In this document: in pieces, positions 16,009-23,512 of the stretch
Numbering within the stretch: position 1 is the stretch's first letter
Layout: each line of letters opens with the position of its first letter
Source of the DNA: Trebonia sp036276115
GTDB taxonomy: Bacteria > Actinomycetota > Actinomycetes > Streptosporangiales > Streptosporangiaceae
NCBI GenBank assembly: GCA_036276115.1
Contig: DATBEM010000037.1
Coordinates: 25,709-89,708, forward strand
Reading direction: 5' to 3'
DNA length: 64,000 bases
Program-made: the position numbers and the translations under genes
The notes under the pieces: generated by a model
What the model saw: the letters and a program-made list of their open reading frames with translations, nothing else
What the model was told of the DNA's origin: nothing
Database searches by the model: none

Positions 16009-17868
16009 ATGGAGCGGTACCCCAATATTAGTGACCATGGCCTGATCGGCGACCTGCAGACGGCCGCGCTGGTGTCGACTGACGGCACCATCGACTGGTT
16101 CTGCTGCCCGCGGTTCGACTCGCCGAGCGTGTTCGCGTCCCTGCTCGACGCGGACAAGGGCGGGTACTTCCGCCTCTCTCCCGACCGTCAGTGCGTGAGC
16201 CGCCAGCTCTACCTGCCGGACACGGCCGTGCTGATCACCCGGTTCATGACCCCCGATGGCGTCGGCGAGGTCTATGACTTCATGCCGATCGCGGGCAAGC
16301 GGGCCACTGACCGGCACCGGCTCGTCCGCCAGGCCCGCGTCGTCAAGGGCACGATGCGCTTCAACCTCGAGCTCCAGCCCGCCTTCAACTACGGGCGGGC
16401 CCCGCACCACGTGCTGGTGAACGAAGACGGTGCGAGCTTCCGCTGCGACGGGCACGTGGGCGTCACCATGCACCTGGCGACCTCCGACCACGGGCACCCG
16501 GTCGAGCTGAAGCAAGAGGGTGACGGGATCACCGCCTCCCGGGTGCTGACGGCCGGCCAGACCTGGGGCGTGGTGCTGGAGTCGGGAACCGACCGCGGGG
16601 CCATGCAGCCCCGCCGCCACCACAACGACGACATCCACCGGCTGCTGAACGAGACGGTCGCGTTCTGGCGGGGATGGCTCCACAAGTCCACCTACCGGGG
16701 CCGCTGGCGGGAGATGGTCAGCCGGTCGGCCATGACGCTGAAGCTCATGCAGTACGCCCCGAGCGGGGGCCTGGTCGCGGCCCCGACGGCCGGGCTGCCC
16801 GAGCAGGTCGGCGGCGAGCGGAACTGGGACTACCGCTACACGTGGATCCGCGACGGCTCGTTCTCGATCTACGCCCTGCTCGGCCTCGGGTTCACCGAGG
16901 AGGCCGAGAGCTTCGTGTCCTGGCTGCGGGCGCGGGCCAGCGAGCAGGCCGGGTCCGGCTCGGGCCCGCTGAAGATCATGTACCGGGTGGACGGGTCGAG
17001 CGACCTTGATGAGTTCACCCTGGACCACTTCGAGGGCTACCGCGGCTCCAGGCCGGTGCGCATCGGCAACGGCGCGGCCGACCAGCTCCAGCTGGACATC
17101 TACGGCGAGGCACTGGACGCGCTGTACCTCGCCCAGCGGCGCGGCGTGCAGGTCACTCACCAGAACTGGCTGGAGATCGCGCAGCTCATCGACTGGCTGT
17201 GCGAGCACTGGGACCAGCCCGACGAGGGGATCTGGGAGACGCGCGGCGGGCGCAAGGACTTCCTGTACGGGCGGGTCCAGAGCTGGATCGCATTCGACCG
17301 GGCGCTGAAGATGGCCAGCCGCAGCGGCCGCCCGGCCAACGTCAGCCGCTGGATGACCGAGCGGGACCAGGTCTACAACCAGGTCTTCCGTACTGGCTGG
17401 AACCCCAAGCAGCACGCGTTCACCCAGTCCTACGGCAGTAACGTGCTCGACTCGGCCCTGCTGATGATGCCGCTGCAGGGGTTCATCTCGCCGCGTGACC
17501 CGCTCTGGCTGGACACGCTGCGGGCCATCGACAAGACCCTGGTGTCGGACAGCCTCGTGTACCGGTACGACCCGGCCGCGTCGCCCGACGGGCTGGCGGG
17601 CGACGAGGGGACGTTCTCGCTGTGCACGTTCTGGTACGTGGAGGCCCTGGCCCGGGCCGGGCGGCTGGACGAGGCGCGGCTGACCTTCGAGAAGATGTTC
17701 ACCTACGCCAACCACCTGGGCTTGTTCTCGGAGGAGATCGGCTCGACGGGGGAGCAGCTCGGCAACTTCCCGCAGGCGTTCTCGCACCTGGCGCTCATCA
17801 CGGCCGCGGTCAACCTGGACTACCAGCTCGACCACGGGGCCGGGGTGCTGCCGCACCCCGATCTGTGA
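16009..17868 (+). CDS. Glycoside hydrolase family 15 protein (trehalase/glucoamylase type)
   Basis: 619 residues, the size of actinobacterial GH15 trehalases such as the mycobacterial enzyme. An N-terminal β domain (DHGLIGDLQTAALVSTDGTI, then DWFCCPRFDSPSVFASLLD) precedes an (α/α)6 barrel with GERNWDYRYTWIRDGSF and DEGTFSLCTFWYVEALARAG, where family catalytic residues lie. No signal peptide is present, so it is cytoplasmic. The ATG at 16009 is the first plausible start; the frame is open further upstream only antisense to zwf. Substrate (trehalose or α-glucan) cannot be told from sequence. Confidence 0.9.
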   Translation: MERYPNISDHGLIGDLQTAALVSTDGTIDWFCCPRFDSPSVFASLLDADKGGYFRLSPDRQCVSRQLYLPDTAVLITRFMTPDGVGEVYDFMPIAGKRATDRHRLVRQARVVKGTMRFNLELQPAFNYGRAPHHVLVNEDGASFRCDGHVGVTMHLATSDHGHPVELKQEGDGITASRVLTAGQTWGVVLESGTDRGAMQPRRHHNDDIHRLLNETVAFWRGWLHKSTYRGRWREMVSRSAMTLKLMQYAPSGGLVAAPTAGLPEQVGGERNWDYRYTWIRDGSFSIYALLGLGFTEEAESFVSWLRARASEQAGSGSGPLKIMYRVDGSSDLDEFTLDHFEGYRGSRPVRIGNGAADQLQLDIYGEALDALYLAQRRGVQVTHQNWLEIAQLIDWLCEHWDQPDEGIWETRGGRKDFLYGRVQSWIAFDRALKMASRSGRPANVSRWMTERDQVYNQVFRTGWNPKQHAFTQSYGSNVLDSALLMMPLQGFISPRDPLWLDTLRAIDKTLVSDSLVYRYDPAASPDGLAGDEGTFSLCTFWYVEALARAGRLDEARLTFEKMFTYANHLGLFSEEIGSTGEQLGNFPQAFSHLALITAAVNLDYQLDHGAGVLPHPDL

Positions 17869-17886
17869 GGCTCGCGCCCCGGCCCG

Positions 17887-18738
17887 TCAGTCGCGGGCGC
17901 CGGTGAAGCGCTCGGTGCCCACGACCGACAGGAGCCGGAGCTTGCCGTAGGCCTCGGTCCGCGGGGCGGCGGTCAGGACCAGCAGCGCCTGGGACTGGTC
18001 CTCGGTGAACAGCACCTGGCAGTCAACCTCGATCGGGCCGAGCTCGGGGTGGACGATGACCTTGTGGTCGGCGAACCGCTGGGCGACCTCGTGCCGGTCC
18101 CACAGGGTCGCGAACTCGGGGCTCAGCCGGACCAGGGCGCGGACCAGCTCACCCGCCCGCGACTTGGGCCCCAGCTGGCCGTAGGCCACCCGCAGGGTCG
18201 CGACCTGGGCGCGGCTTTGCCGCAGCCGGTCGCCTTCGGGGTAGCGCAGCCGCTCGGCCGGGTTGGTGAACCAGCGGTAGACCTCGCTGCGGGCCAGGCC
18301 CGTGTAGCCGGACTTGTCGCCCAGCAGCGCGGCCGCCATCGCGTTCTGGACCAGCGCCTCGCCCAGGTTGGACAAGATCATGGCGGGCGTGTCGGCCAGC
18401 CGGTCCAGGACGCGCAGCAGGGCCGGGGCGACGTGGGCGCCGGCGGCCGCCAGCGGGCCGGGCGCGTTGTGCCCGGCCGTCCGGAACAGGTAGTCGCGCT
18501 CGGAGCCCGACAGCCGCAGCGCCCGGGCGAGGGAGGCGAGCATCTGCTCGCTCGGCTGCGGGCCGCGCTGCTGCTCCAGGCGGGTGTAGTAATCGGTGGA
18601 CATGACCGCCAGGGCGGCGACCTCCTCCCGGCGCAGGCCCGCGGTCCGGCGGCGGGCGCCCTCGGGCAGGCCCACGTCGGACGGGCGCAGGGCCTCCCGC
18701 CGGTGCCGCAGGAAGTCGGCCAGTGCTGCTCGGTCCAT
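17887..18738 (-). CDS. XRE-family transcriptional regulator with MmyB-like ligand domain
   Basis: 283 residues from ATG 18738. The N terminus is an HTH of the type found in this family (ADFLRHRREAL to GLRREEVAALAVMSTDYYTRLEQQRG). The C-terminal two thirds match the MmyB-like ligand-binding domain (RVLDRLADTPAMILSNLGEAL; EVYRWFTNPAERLRY). Such regulators typically control an adjacent divergent SDR gene, here at 18840. The ~100-bp gap between the starts would hold the operator. Confidence 0.9.
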   Translation of the reverse strand: MDRAALADFLRHRREALRPSDVGLPEGARRRTAGLRREEVAALAVMSTDYYTRLEQQRGPQPSEQMLASLARALRLSGSERDYLFRTAGHNAPGPLAAAGAHVAPALLRVLDRLADTPAMILSNLGEALVQNAMAAALLGDKSGYTGLARSEVYRWFTNPAERLRYPEGDRLRQSRAQVATLRVAYGQLGPKSRAGELVRALVRLSPEFATLWDRHEVAQRFADHKVIVHPELGPIEVDCQVLFTEDQSQALLVLTAAPRTEAYGKLRLLSVVGTERFTGARD

Positions 18739-18839
18739 GCCCTCAGTATCGGCCGCCGGCCGTGCCCGCAACCAGGGACCGCCAGTCCCCCGATAAGCGG
18801 TCTCTGCCCAGCCGGCGCCGGGCGGGGCAGGCTGGAGGC

Positions 18840-19604
18840 ATGAACATCACCGGCAACACCATCTTCATTCCCGGCTCCACCAGCGGGATCGGCCTCGCGC
18901 TGGCGGTCGCCCTGCACGACCGGGGCAACCGGGTCATCGTCGGCGGGCGGCGGGCCGACCTGCTCGACCGGGTGGCGGCCGAGCACCCCGGGATCGACAC
19001 GGTACGGATCGACACCGCCGACCCGGCCAGCATCGAGGCCGCCGCCAAGGACGTGATCGCCCGCCATCCCGAGCTGAACGTCCTGGTCACGATGGCCGGG
19101 ATCATGCAGGCGGAGGACTGGCAGCAGCCGTCGACCTTCCTCGCGTCGGCCGAGCAGACCGTGACCACCAACCTGCTCGGGCCGATCCGCCTCATCGCCG
19201 CGTTCATCGAGCACCTGCGGTCCCGGCCGGACGCGACGATCGTTACCGTGTCCTCCGGGCTGGCGTTCACGCCGCTCGCGGTCACGCCCTCGTACAACGC
19301 CACCAAGGCGGCGATCCACATGCTGAGCGAGTCGCTGCGGCTGCAGCTGGCCGCCACGAGCGTCAAGGTCGTGGAGCTGGAGCCGCCGTCGGTCCGGACC
19401 GCGCTCATGCCCGGCCAGGAGGCCAGCGAGGTCGCGATGCCGCTGGCGGACTTCACCGCCGAGGTGATGGGCCTGCTGGAGTCGAGCCCGGACGCGACCG
19501 AGATCCAGGTCGAGCGAGTCAAGTTCCTCCGCTACGGCGAGGCCCGGGGCGACTACGACCAGGTCGTGGCGGTCCTCAACCAGCGCGACCCGCACGGCAA
19601 GTGA
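18840..19604 (+). CDS. Short-chain dehydrogenase/reductase
   Basis: 254 residues. The NAD(P)-binding motif is GSTSGIG in IFIPGSTSGIGLALA, and the catalytic Ser, Tyr and Lys lie in VSSGLAF and SYNATKAA. It resembles DltE-like SDRs. The ATG at 18840 is preceded by GGAGG. Substrate unknown. Its divergent position next to the MmyB-type regulator suggests control by it. Confidence 0.9.
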   Translation: MNITGNTIFIPGSTSGIGLALAVALHDRGNRVIVGGRRADLLDRVAAEHPGIDTVRIDTADPASIEAAAKDVIARHPELNVLVTMAGIMQAEDWQQPSTFLASAEQTVTTNLLGPIRLIAAFIEHLRSRPDATIVTVSSGLAFTPLAVTPSYNATKAAIHMLSESLRLQLAATSVKVVELEPPSVRTALMPGQEASEVAMPLADFTAEVMGLLESSPDATEIQVERVKFLRYGEARGDYDQVVAVLNQRDPHGK

Positions 19605-19679
19605 GTCGGCCAGGGGCCGGCCTCCCCGATAGCGGGCGGCTGGCGATCGTTCCCGGGGGCGGACGTTATTTCACGGGCC

Positions 19680-20328
19680 CTACCAGGGAACCGAGCCGAA
19701 GCGGTCGATGAAGCGGCCAGTTCCCGCGGCCGGGTCCTCGGTCGCGAGGGCGACGATCGCGTCGGTTCCCCCGGTCACGGTCTGGTGGCCGCTGTGGCCG
19801 TTGAGATCGGTGGCGGTGTAGCCGGGATCGGCCGCGTTGAAGCGCACGTCTGGCAGCGCCCGCGCGTACTGCGTGGTCAGCATCGTGACGGCCGCCCTGG
19901 AGGCGGTGTACAGCGGTGCCCGGACGGTGGACTCGGCCCGGTCCTGGTCACGGGTGAGGGCCTGGGAGCCCAGCCCGCTGCTGACGTTGATCACCGCCGG
20001 CGCGGGCGACTTGCGCAGCAGGGGAAGGAACGCGCTGGTGACCCGGACGACGCCGAGCACGTTGGTCCCGAACACCAGCTCCGCGTCGCGCCCGGTGATC
20101 TCGTCGGCGGGCGCCCGGCGGCCGGTGACGCCGGCGTTGTTGATCAGCGTGTCCACCCGTCCCTCGTGTGCCTCGATGTCGGCCGCGGCCCGGGCGACCG
20201 ACTCCTCGTCGGCCACGTCGATCGGCACGAACCGCGCTCCCAGGCGGCTGGCCGCGGCCCGGCCGAGCTCGGGGTCGCGCGCCCCGGCGATCACGGCATG
20301 GCCGAGGGCGAGCAGGCGGCGGGCGGTG
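19680..20328 (-). pseudogene. SDR gene lacking its 5' end
   Basis: The minus-strand frame encodes an SDR from RRLLALGHAVIAGARDPELG onward, with LINNAGVTG, VINVSSGLGS and the Tyr of PLYTASRAA, to a normal C terminus. The first 20 or so residues, including the Gly-rich NAD(P)-binding motif, are missing. Upstream sequence switches at about 20328 into a fragment of a regulator gene on the other strand. Confidence 0.75.
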
Positions 20329-20586
20329 CAGGGCCGCGCGACGGCGCCGTCGCCCCAGGTTCTCGGCGCGCTCGCCCGCGCCCTGCAGCTGTCGCGGGCC
20401 GAGCGCGACCACCTGTACCGCCTCGCGGGCCTGCAGCCCCCGCACGACGGCGTGATCAACGACCACATCCCGCCGGGCATGCAGCGGGTCCTCGCCCGGC
20501 TCGGGGACGCGCCGGTGGCGGTGTTCGCGGCCGACTGGCAGCTGGCCGGGGTCGTGGGGGCCGGCCAGGGCACTCGGGCCCGTTAA
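20329..20586 (+). pseudogene. Internal fragment of an MmyB-type regulator gene
   Basis: The plus frame reads GRATAPSPQVLGALARALQL then RAERDHLYRLAGLQPP and VLARLGDAPVAVFAADWQLAG, which is the end of the HTH region and the start of the MmyB-like domain. The N-terminal HTH and the last two thirds of the ligand domain are gone. The frame stops at TAA 20584-20586, inside a 16-bp tandem repeat. Confidence 0.7.
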
Positions 20587-20608
20587 GGATGCGGCCCGTT
20601 AAGGATGC
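20577..20608 (+). repeat. 16-bp tandem duplication
   Basis: GGCCCGTTAAGGATGC occurs twice head to tail (20577-20592, 20593-20608) at the 3' end of the regulator fragment. It marks a slippage or deletion junction. Confidence 0.9.
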
Positions 20609-20719
20609 CGTTTGACGGAAATTCTCTGGTCACGGCGCGGGGGCGGGCGCCGGTCATCCTGACTGGCCGCCCGGGAGCCGGCGATCGTCGCGTCGCGGCA
20701 GGCCACGCCAGCTATACCG

Positions 20720-20750
20720 TTGGGCAGCCGTCATGTGCCCCAAGTACAAT
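20720..20750 (+). promoter_or_regulatory. Putative leaderless promoter of ask
   Basis: TTGGGC (20720-20725) and TACAAT (20745-20750) are 19 bp apart. The -10 box ends 8 nt before the GTG at 20759, and no ribosome binding site is present. Confidence 0.5.
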
Positions 20751-20758
20751 CGGGGCTC

Positions 20759-22036
20759 GTGGCTCTTGTGGTGCAGAAATACGGCGGCTCCTCAGTCGCG
20801 GACGCAGACGGTATCAAGCGGGTTGCCCAGCGGATCGTCAAGACGCGCAAAGGCGGCGACCAGGTCGTCGTCGTCGTATCCGCCATGGGCGACACGACCG
20901 ACGAGCTCATCGACCTGGCCAGCCAGATCTCGCCCGCGCCGCCGGCCCGCGAGCTGGACATGCTGCTGACGTCGGGCGAGCGGATCTCCATGGCCGTCCT
21001 CGCGATGGCGATCGCCACGCTGGGCTACGAGGCGCGCTCGTTCACCGGGTCGCAGGCCGGCGTGATCACCGACGCGACCCACGGCCGGGCCCGGATCATC
21101 GACGTGACCCCGGGCCGGATCCAGGCCGCCCTGCGTGACGGCGCGATCCCGATCGTGGCCGGCTTCCAGGGGGTGTCCCAGACGACCAAGGACATCACCA
21201 CGCTCGGCCGGGGCGGCTCCGACACCACGGCGGTCGCCCTCGCGGCGGCGCTGAACGGCGACGTGTGCGAGATCTACACCGACGTGGACGGCGTCTTCAC
21301 CGAGGACCCGCGCCTGGTGCGCGGCGCCCGCCGGATCCCGGCGATCAGCTACGAGGAAATGCTTGAGATGGCCGCCTGCGGCGCCAAGGTGCTGATCCCC
21401 CGGTGCGTGGAGTACGCGCGGCGATACGAGGTCCCGATCCACGTCCGGTCCTCGTTCAGCGACAAGGTAGGCACGTGGGTCAACAGGCACGCGGATAAGG
21501 CGGAGGAAGCCGGTATGGAGCAGGCCATTATCTCCGGGGTCGCGCACGACCGGAGCGAGGCGAAGATCACCGTGGTCGGGATCCCCGACCGGGTTGGCGA
21601 GGCGGCCCGGCTGTTCGGGAAGATCGCCGAGGGCGGCATCAACATCGACATGATCGTGCAGAACGTGTCGGCGCTGGCGACCGGGCTGACCGACATCTCC
21701 TTCACCCTCCCGGCCGCCGACGGGCAGAAGGCGCTGGACCTGCTGCGGGCGGCCAAGGAGGTCATCGGCTTCCAGGACGTGTTCTACGAGGACCGGATCG
21801 GGAAGGTCTCGCTGATCGGCGCGGGCATGCGCTCGCACCCGGGCGTCACCGCGAAGTTCTTCGGGGCGCTAGCCGAGGCGGGCGTCAACATCCAGATGAT
21901 CACCACCTCGGAGATCCGCATCTCGGTGGTCGTGTCCTCCTCCGACGTGGATACCGCCGTGATCGCGACCCATAAGGCGTTCGACCTCGACGCCGAGGAA
22001 GTCGAGGCCGTCGTCTACGGAGGTACCGGGCGATGA
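20759..22036 (+). CDS. ask: Aspartate kinase (alpha, with internal beta start)
   Basis: 425 residues. It catalyses phosphorylation of aspartate, the first step to lysine, threonine, methionine and diaminopimelate. The kinase domain starts VALVVQKYGGSSVADADGI and includes GRGGSDTTAVALAAAL and TDVDGVFTEDP. Two C-terminal ACT domains follow (KITVVGIPDRVGEAARLFG; VSLIGAGMRSHPGVTAKFFG). The GTG at 20759 is preferred because family members begin at this point and a -10 box sits just upstream. The stop overlaps asd (ATGA), indicating coupled translation. Confidence 0.95.
   Translation: MALVVQKYGGSSVADADGIKRVAQRIVKTRKGGDQVVVVVSAMGDTTDELIDLASQISPAPPARELDMLLTSGERISMAVLAMAIATLGYEARSFTGSQAGVITDATHGRARIIDVTPGRIQAALRDGAIPIVAGFQGVSQTTKDITTLGRGGSDTTAVALAAALNGDVCEIYTDVDGVFTEDPRLVRGARRIPAISYEEMLEMAACGAKVLIPRCVEYARRYEVPIHVRSSFSDKVGTWVNRHADKAEEAGMEQAIISGVAHDRSEAKITVVGIPDRVGEAARLFGKIAEGGINIDMIVQNVSALATGLTDISFTLPAADGQKALDLLRAAKEVIGFQDVFYEDRIGKVSLIGAGMRSHPGVTAKFFGALAEAGVNIQMITTSEIRISVVVSSSDVDTAVIATHKAFDLDAEEVEAVVYGGTGR
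21502..21517 (+). promoter_or_regulatory. Internal ribosome binding site and ATG for aspartate kinase beta subunit
   Basis: GGAGGAAG at 21502-21509 lies 5-6 nt before an in-frame ATG at 21515 (MEQAIISGVAHDRSEAK). Translation from it would give a 173-residue ACT-domain beta subunit, as described for lysC-type alpha2beta2 aspartate kinases of Corynebacterium and Bacillus. Confidence 0.65.
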
Positions 22037-23085
22037 GCAGTTCCCGTCCCACCCTGGCCGTCGTCGGGGCGACCGGCGCCGTCGGCACCGTCATGCTCGA
22101 CCTGCTGTCCACCCGTGAGGACGTCTGGGGCGAGATCCGGCTGATCGCCTCGCCCCGCTCGGCCGGGCGGCGGCTGCCGGTCCGCGGCCGCGACGTCGAG
22201 GTCATCGCGCTGTCGGAGGAGGCCTTCGACGGGGTTGACGTGGCCATGTTCGACGTTCCGGACGAGGTCTCCGCCCAGTGGGTCCCCGTCGCCGCCGCCC
22301 GCGGCGCGGTCGCGGTGGACAACTCCGGGGCGTTCCGGATGGACCCCCTCGTCCCGCTCGTCGTGCCCGAGGTGAACCCGGCCGACGCGCGCAGCCGGCC
22401 CAAGGGCGTCATCGCCAACCCGAACTGCACCACCCTGTCGCTCATCGTGGCGGTCGGCGCGCTGAACCGGGCCTACGGCCTGGAGGAGCTCGTCGTCGCG
22501 TCCTACCAGGCCGCGTCGGGCGCTGGCCAGGCCGGGATCGACACCCTGTACGACCAGCTGGAGAAGGTCGCCGGGACGCGCACGCTCGGCCAGCGGGCCG
22601 GGGACATCCGCCCGGTCGTCGGCGACCTGGGGCCGTTCCCGGCGCCGCTGGCGATGAACGTCGTGCCGTGGGCCGGGTCGCTCAAGGAGGAGGGCTGGTC
22701 GTCGGAGGAGCTCAAGATCCGCAACGAGTCGCGCAAGATCCTCGGCCTGCCGGGCCTGCGCGTCTCCGCGACCTGCGTCCGGGTCCCGGTCGTGACGACC
22801 CACTCGGTGGCGGTGCACGCCCGGTTCTCGCGGCCGGTCACCCGCGACCAGGCCTGGGGGACCCTCGCGGCCGCGCCCGGGGTGGTACTCAGCGATGACC
22901 CGGCCAAGGGCGAGTTCCCGACCCCGGCCGACGCCGTGGGGACGGACCCGACCTGGGTGGGCCGGGTCCGCCAGTCGCTGGACGACCCGGCCGCGATCGA
23001 CTTCTTCGCGTGCGGCGACAACCTGCGCAAGGGGGCGGCCCTGAATACCGCCCAGATCGCGGAGCTGCTCGCGGCCGAGCTCTAG
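22033..23085 (+). CDS. asd: Aspartate-semialdehyde dehydrogenase
   Basis: 350 residues. It reduces aspartyl phosphate to the semialdehyde. The NADP-binding motif is VVGATGAVGTVMLDLL and the catalytic cysteine is C132 in ANPNCTTLSL. Substrate-binding motifs are in SYQAASGAGQAG, and SVAVHARFSRPV carries a conserved His. It follows ask with a 4-bp ATGA overlap, the standard ask-asd operon. Confidence 0.96.
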   Translation: MSSSRPTLAVVGATGAVGTVMLDLLSTREDVWGEIRLIASPRSAGRRLPVRGRDVEVIALSEEAFDGVDVAMFDVPDEVSAQWVPVAAARGAVAVDNSGAFRMDPLVPLVVPEVNPADARSRPKGVIANPNCTTLSLIVAVGALNRAYGLEELVVASYQAASGAGQAGIDTLYDQLEKVAGTRTLGQRAGDIRPVVGDLGPFPAPLAMNVVPWAGSLKEEGWSSEELKIRNESRKILGLPGLRVSATCVRVPVVTTHSVAVHARFSRPVTRDQAWGTLAAAPGVVLSDDPAKGEFPTPADAVGTDPTWVGRVRQSLDDPAAIDFFACGDNLRKGAALNTAQIAELLAAEL

Positions 23086-23260
23086 ACCGCACCGACCTCT
23101 AGACCGCCTCGTCGTTTCCGGCGGTTGCTTCCGGGACTCCGCTGACCGGCTGGTTCTCGTGTTACTGGTGAGAACCTCCGGGCCCGTTGCTCTGCGGGGG
23201 ATCTGAAGCGTCGTTGATGATTTGACCGTCATCGCTGGGTTCGCGGCGGTATAACTGGCT

Positions 23261-23509
23261 GTGAACCGTCCGGGCGCGCCATGCCCGCCAGCGGCTCCCT
23301 CGAAATTGTTACCGAGGCAAATCCGCTGGCTGATAGGAAGAATCGAAAAAGATCTTACCTGTCGGCCGAATTTATACGTTTGTGTTCAAAAAGTTATCGC
23401 CGTTGATAGATTCGGACAGCCCGGCAGGCCGGGCGACCGGACGTGTTCGGGGCCACGAGCCGGAGTTACGCACGCACGAAGTTTTGTTGCGGAGACTCTG
23501 AGGAGGTAG
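23261..23509 (+). CDS. Possible 82-residue leader ORF before the ferric-reductase-like gene
   Basis: The 427-bp gap between asd and the next gene contains an AT-richer patch (23335-23415). A GTG ORF starts 5 nt after TATAAC (23250-23255) and stops at 23507-23509, inside the AGGAGG ribosome binding site of the following gene, so the two could be coupled. The protein matches nothing I know, and its first third has the composition of random GC-rich sequence. It may be a regulatory leader or chance. Confidence 0.25.
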   Translation: MNRPGAPCPPAAPSKLLPRQIRWLIGRIEKDLTCRPNLYVCVQKVIAVDRFGQPGRPGDRTCSGPRAGVTHARSFVAETLRR

Positions 23510-23512
23510 CCC

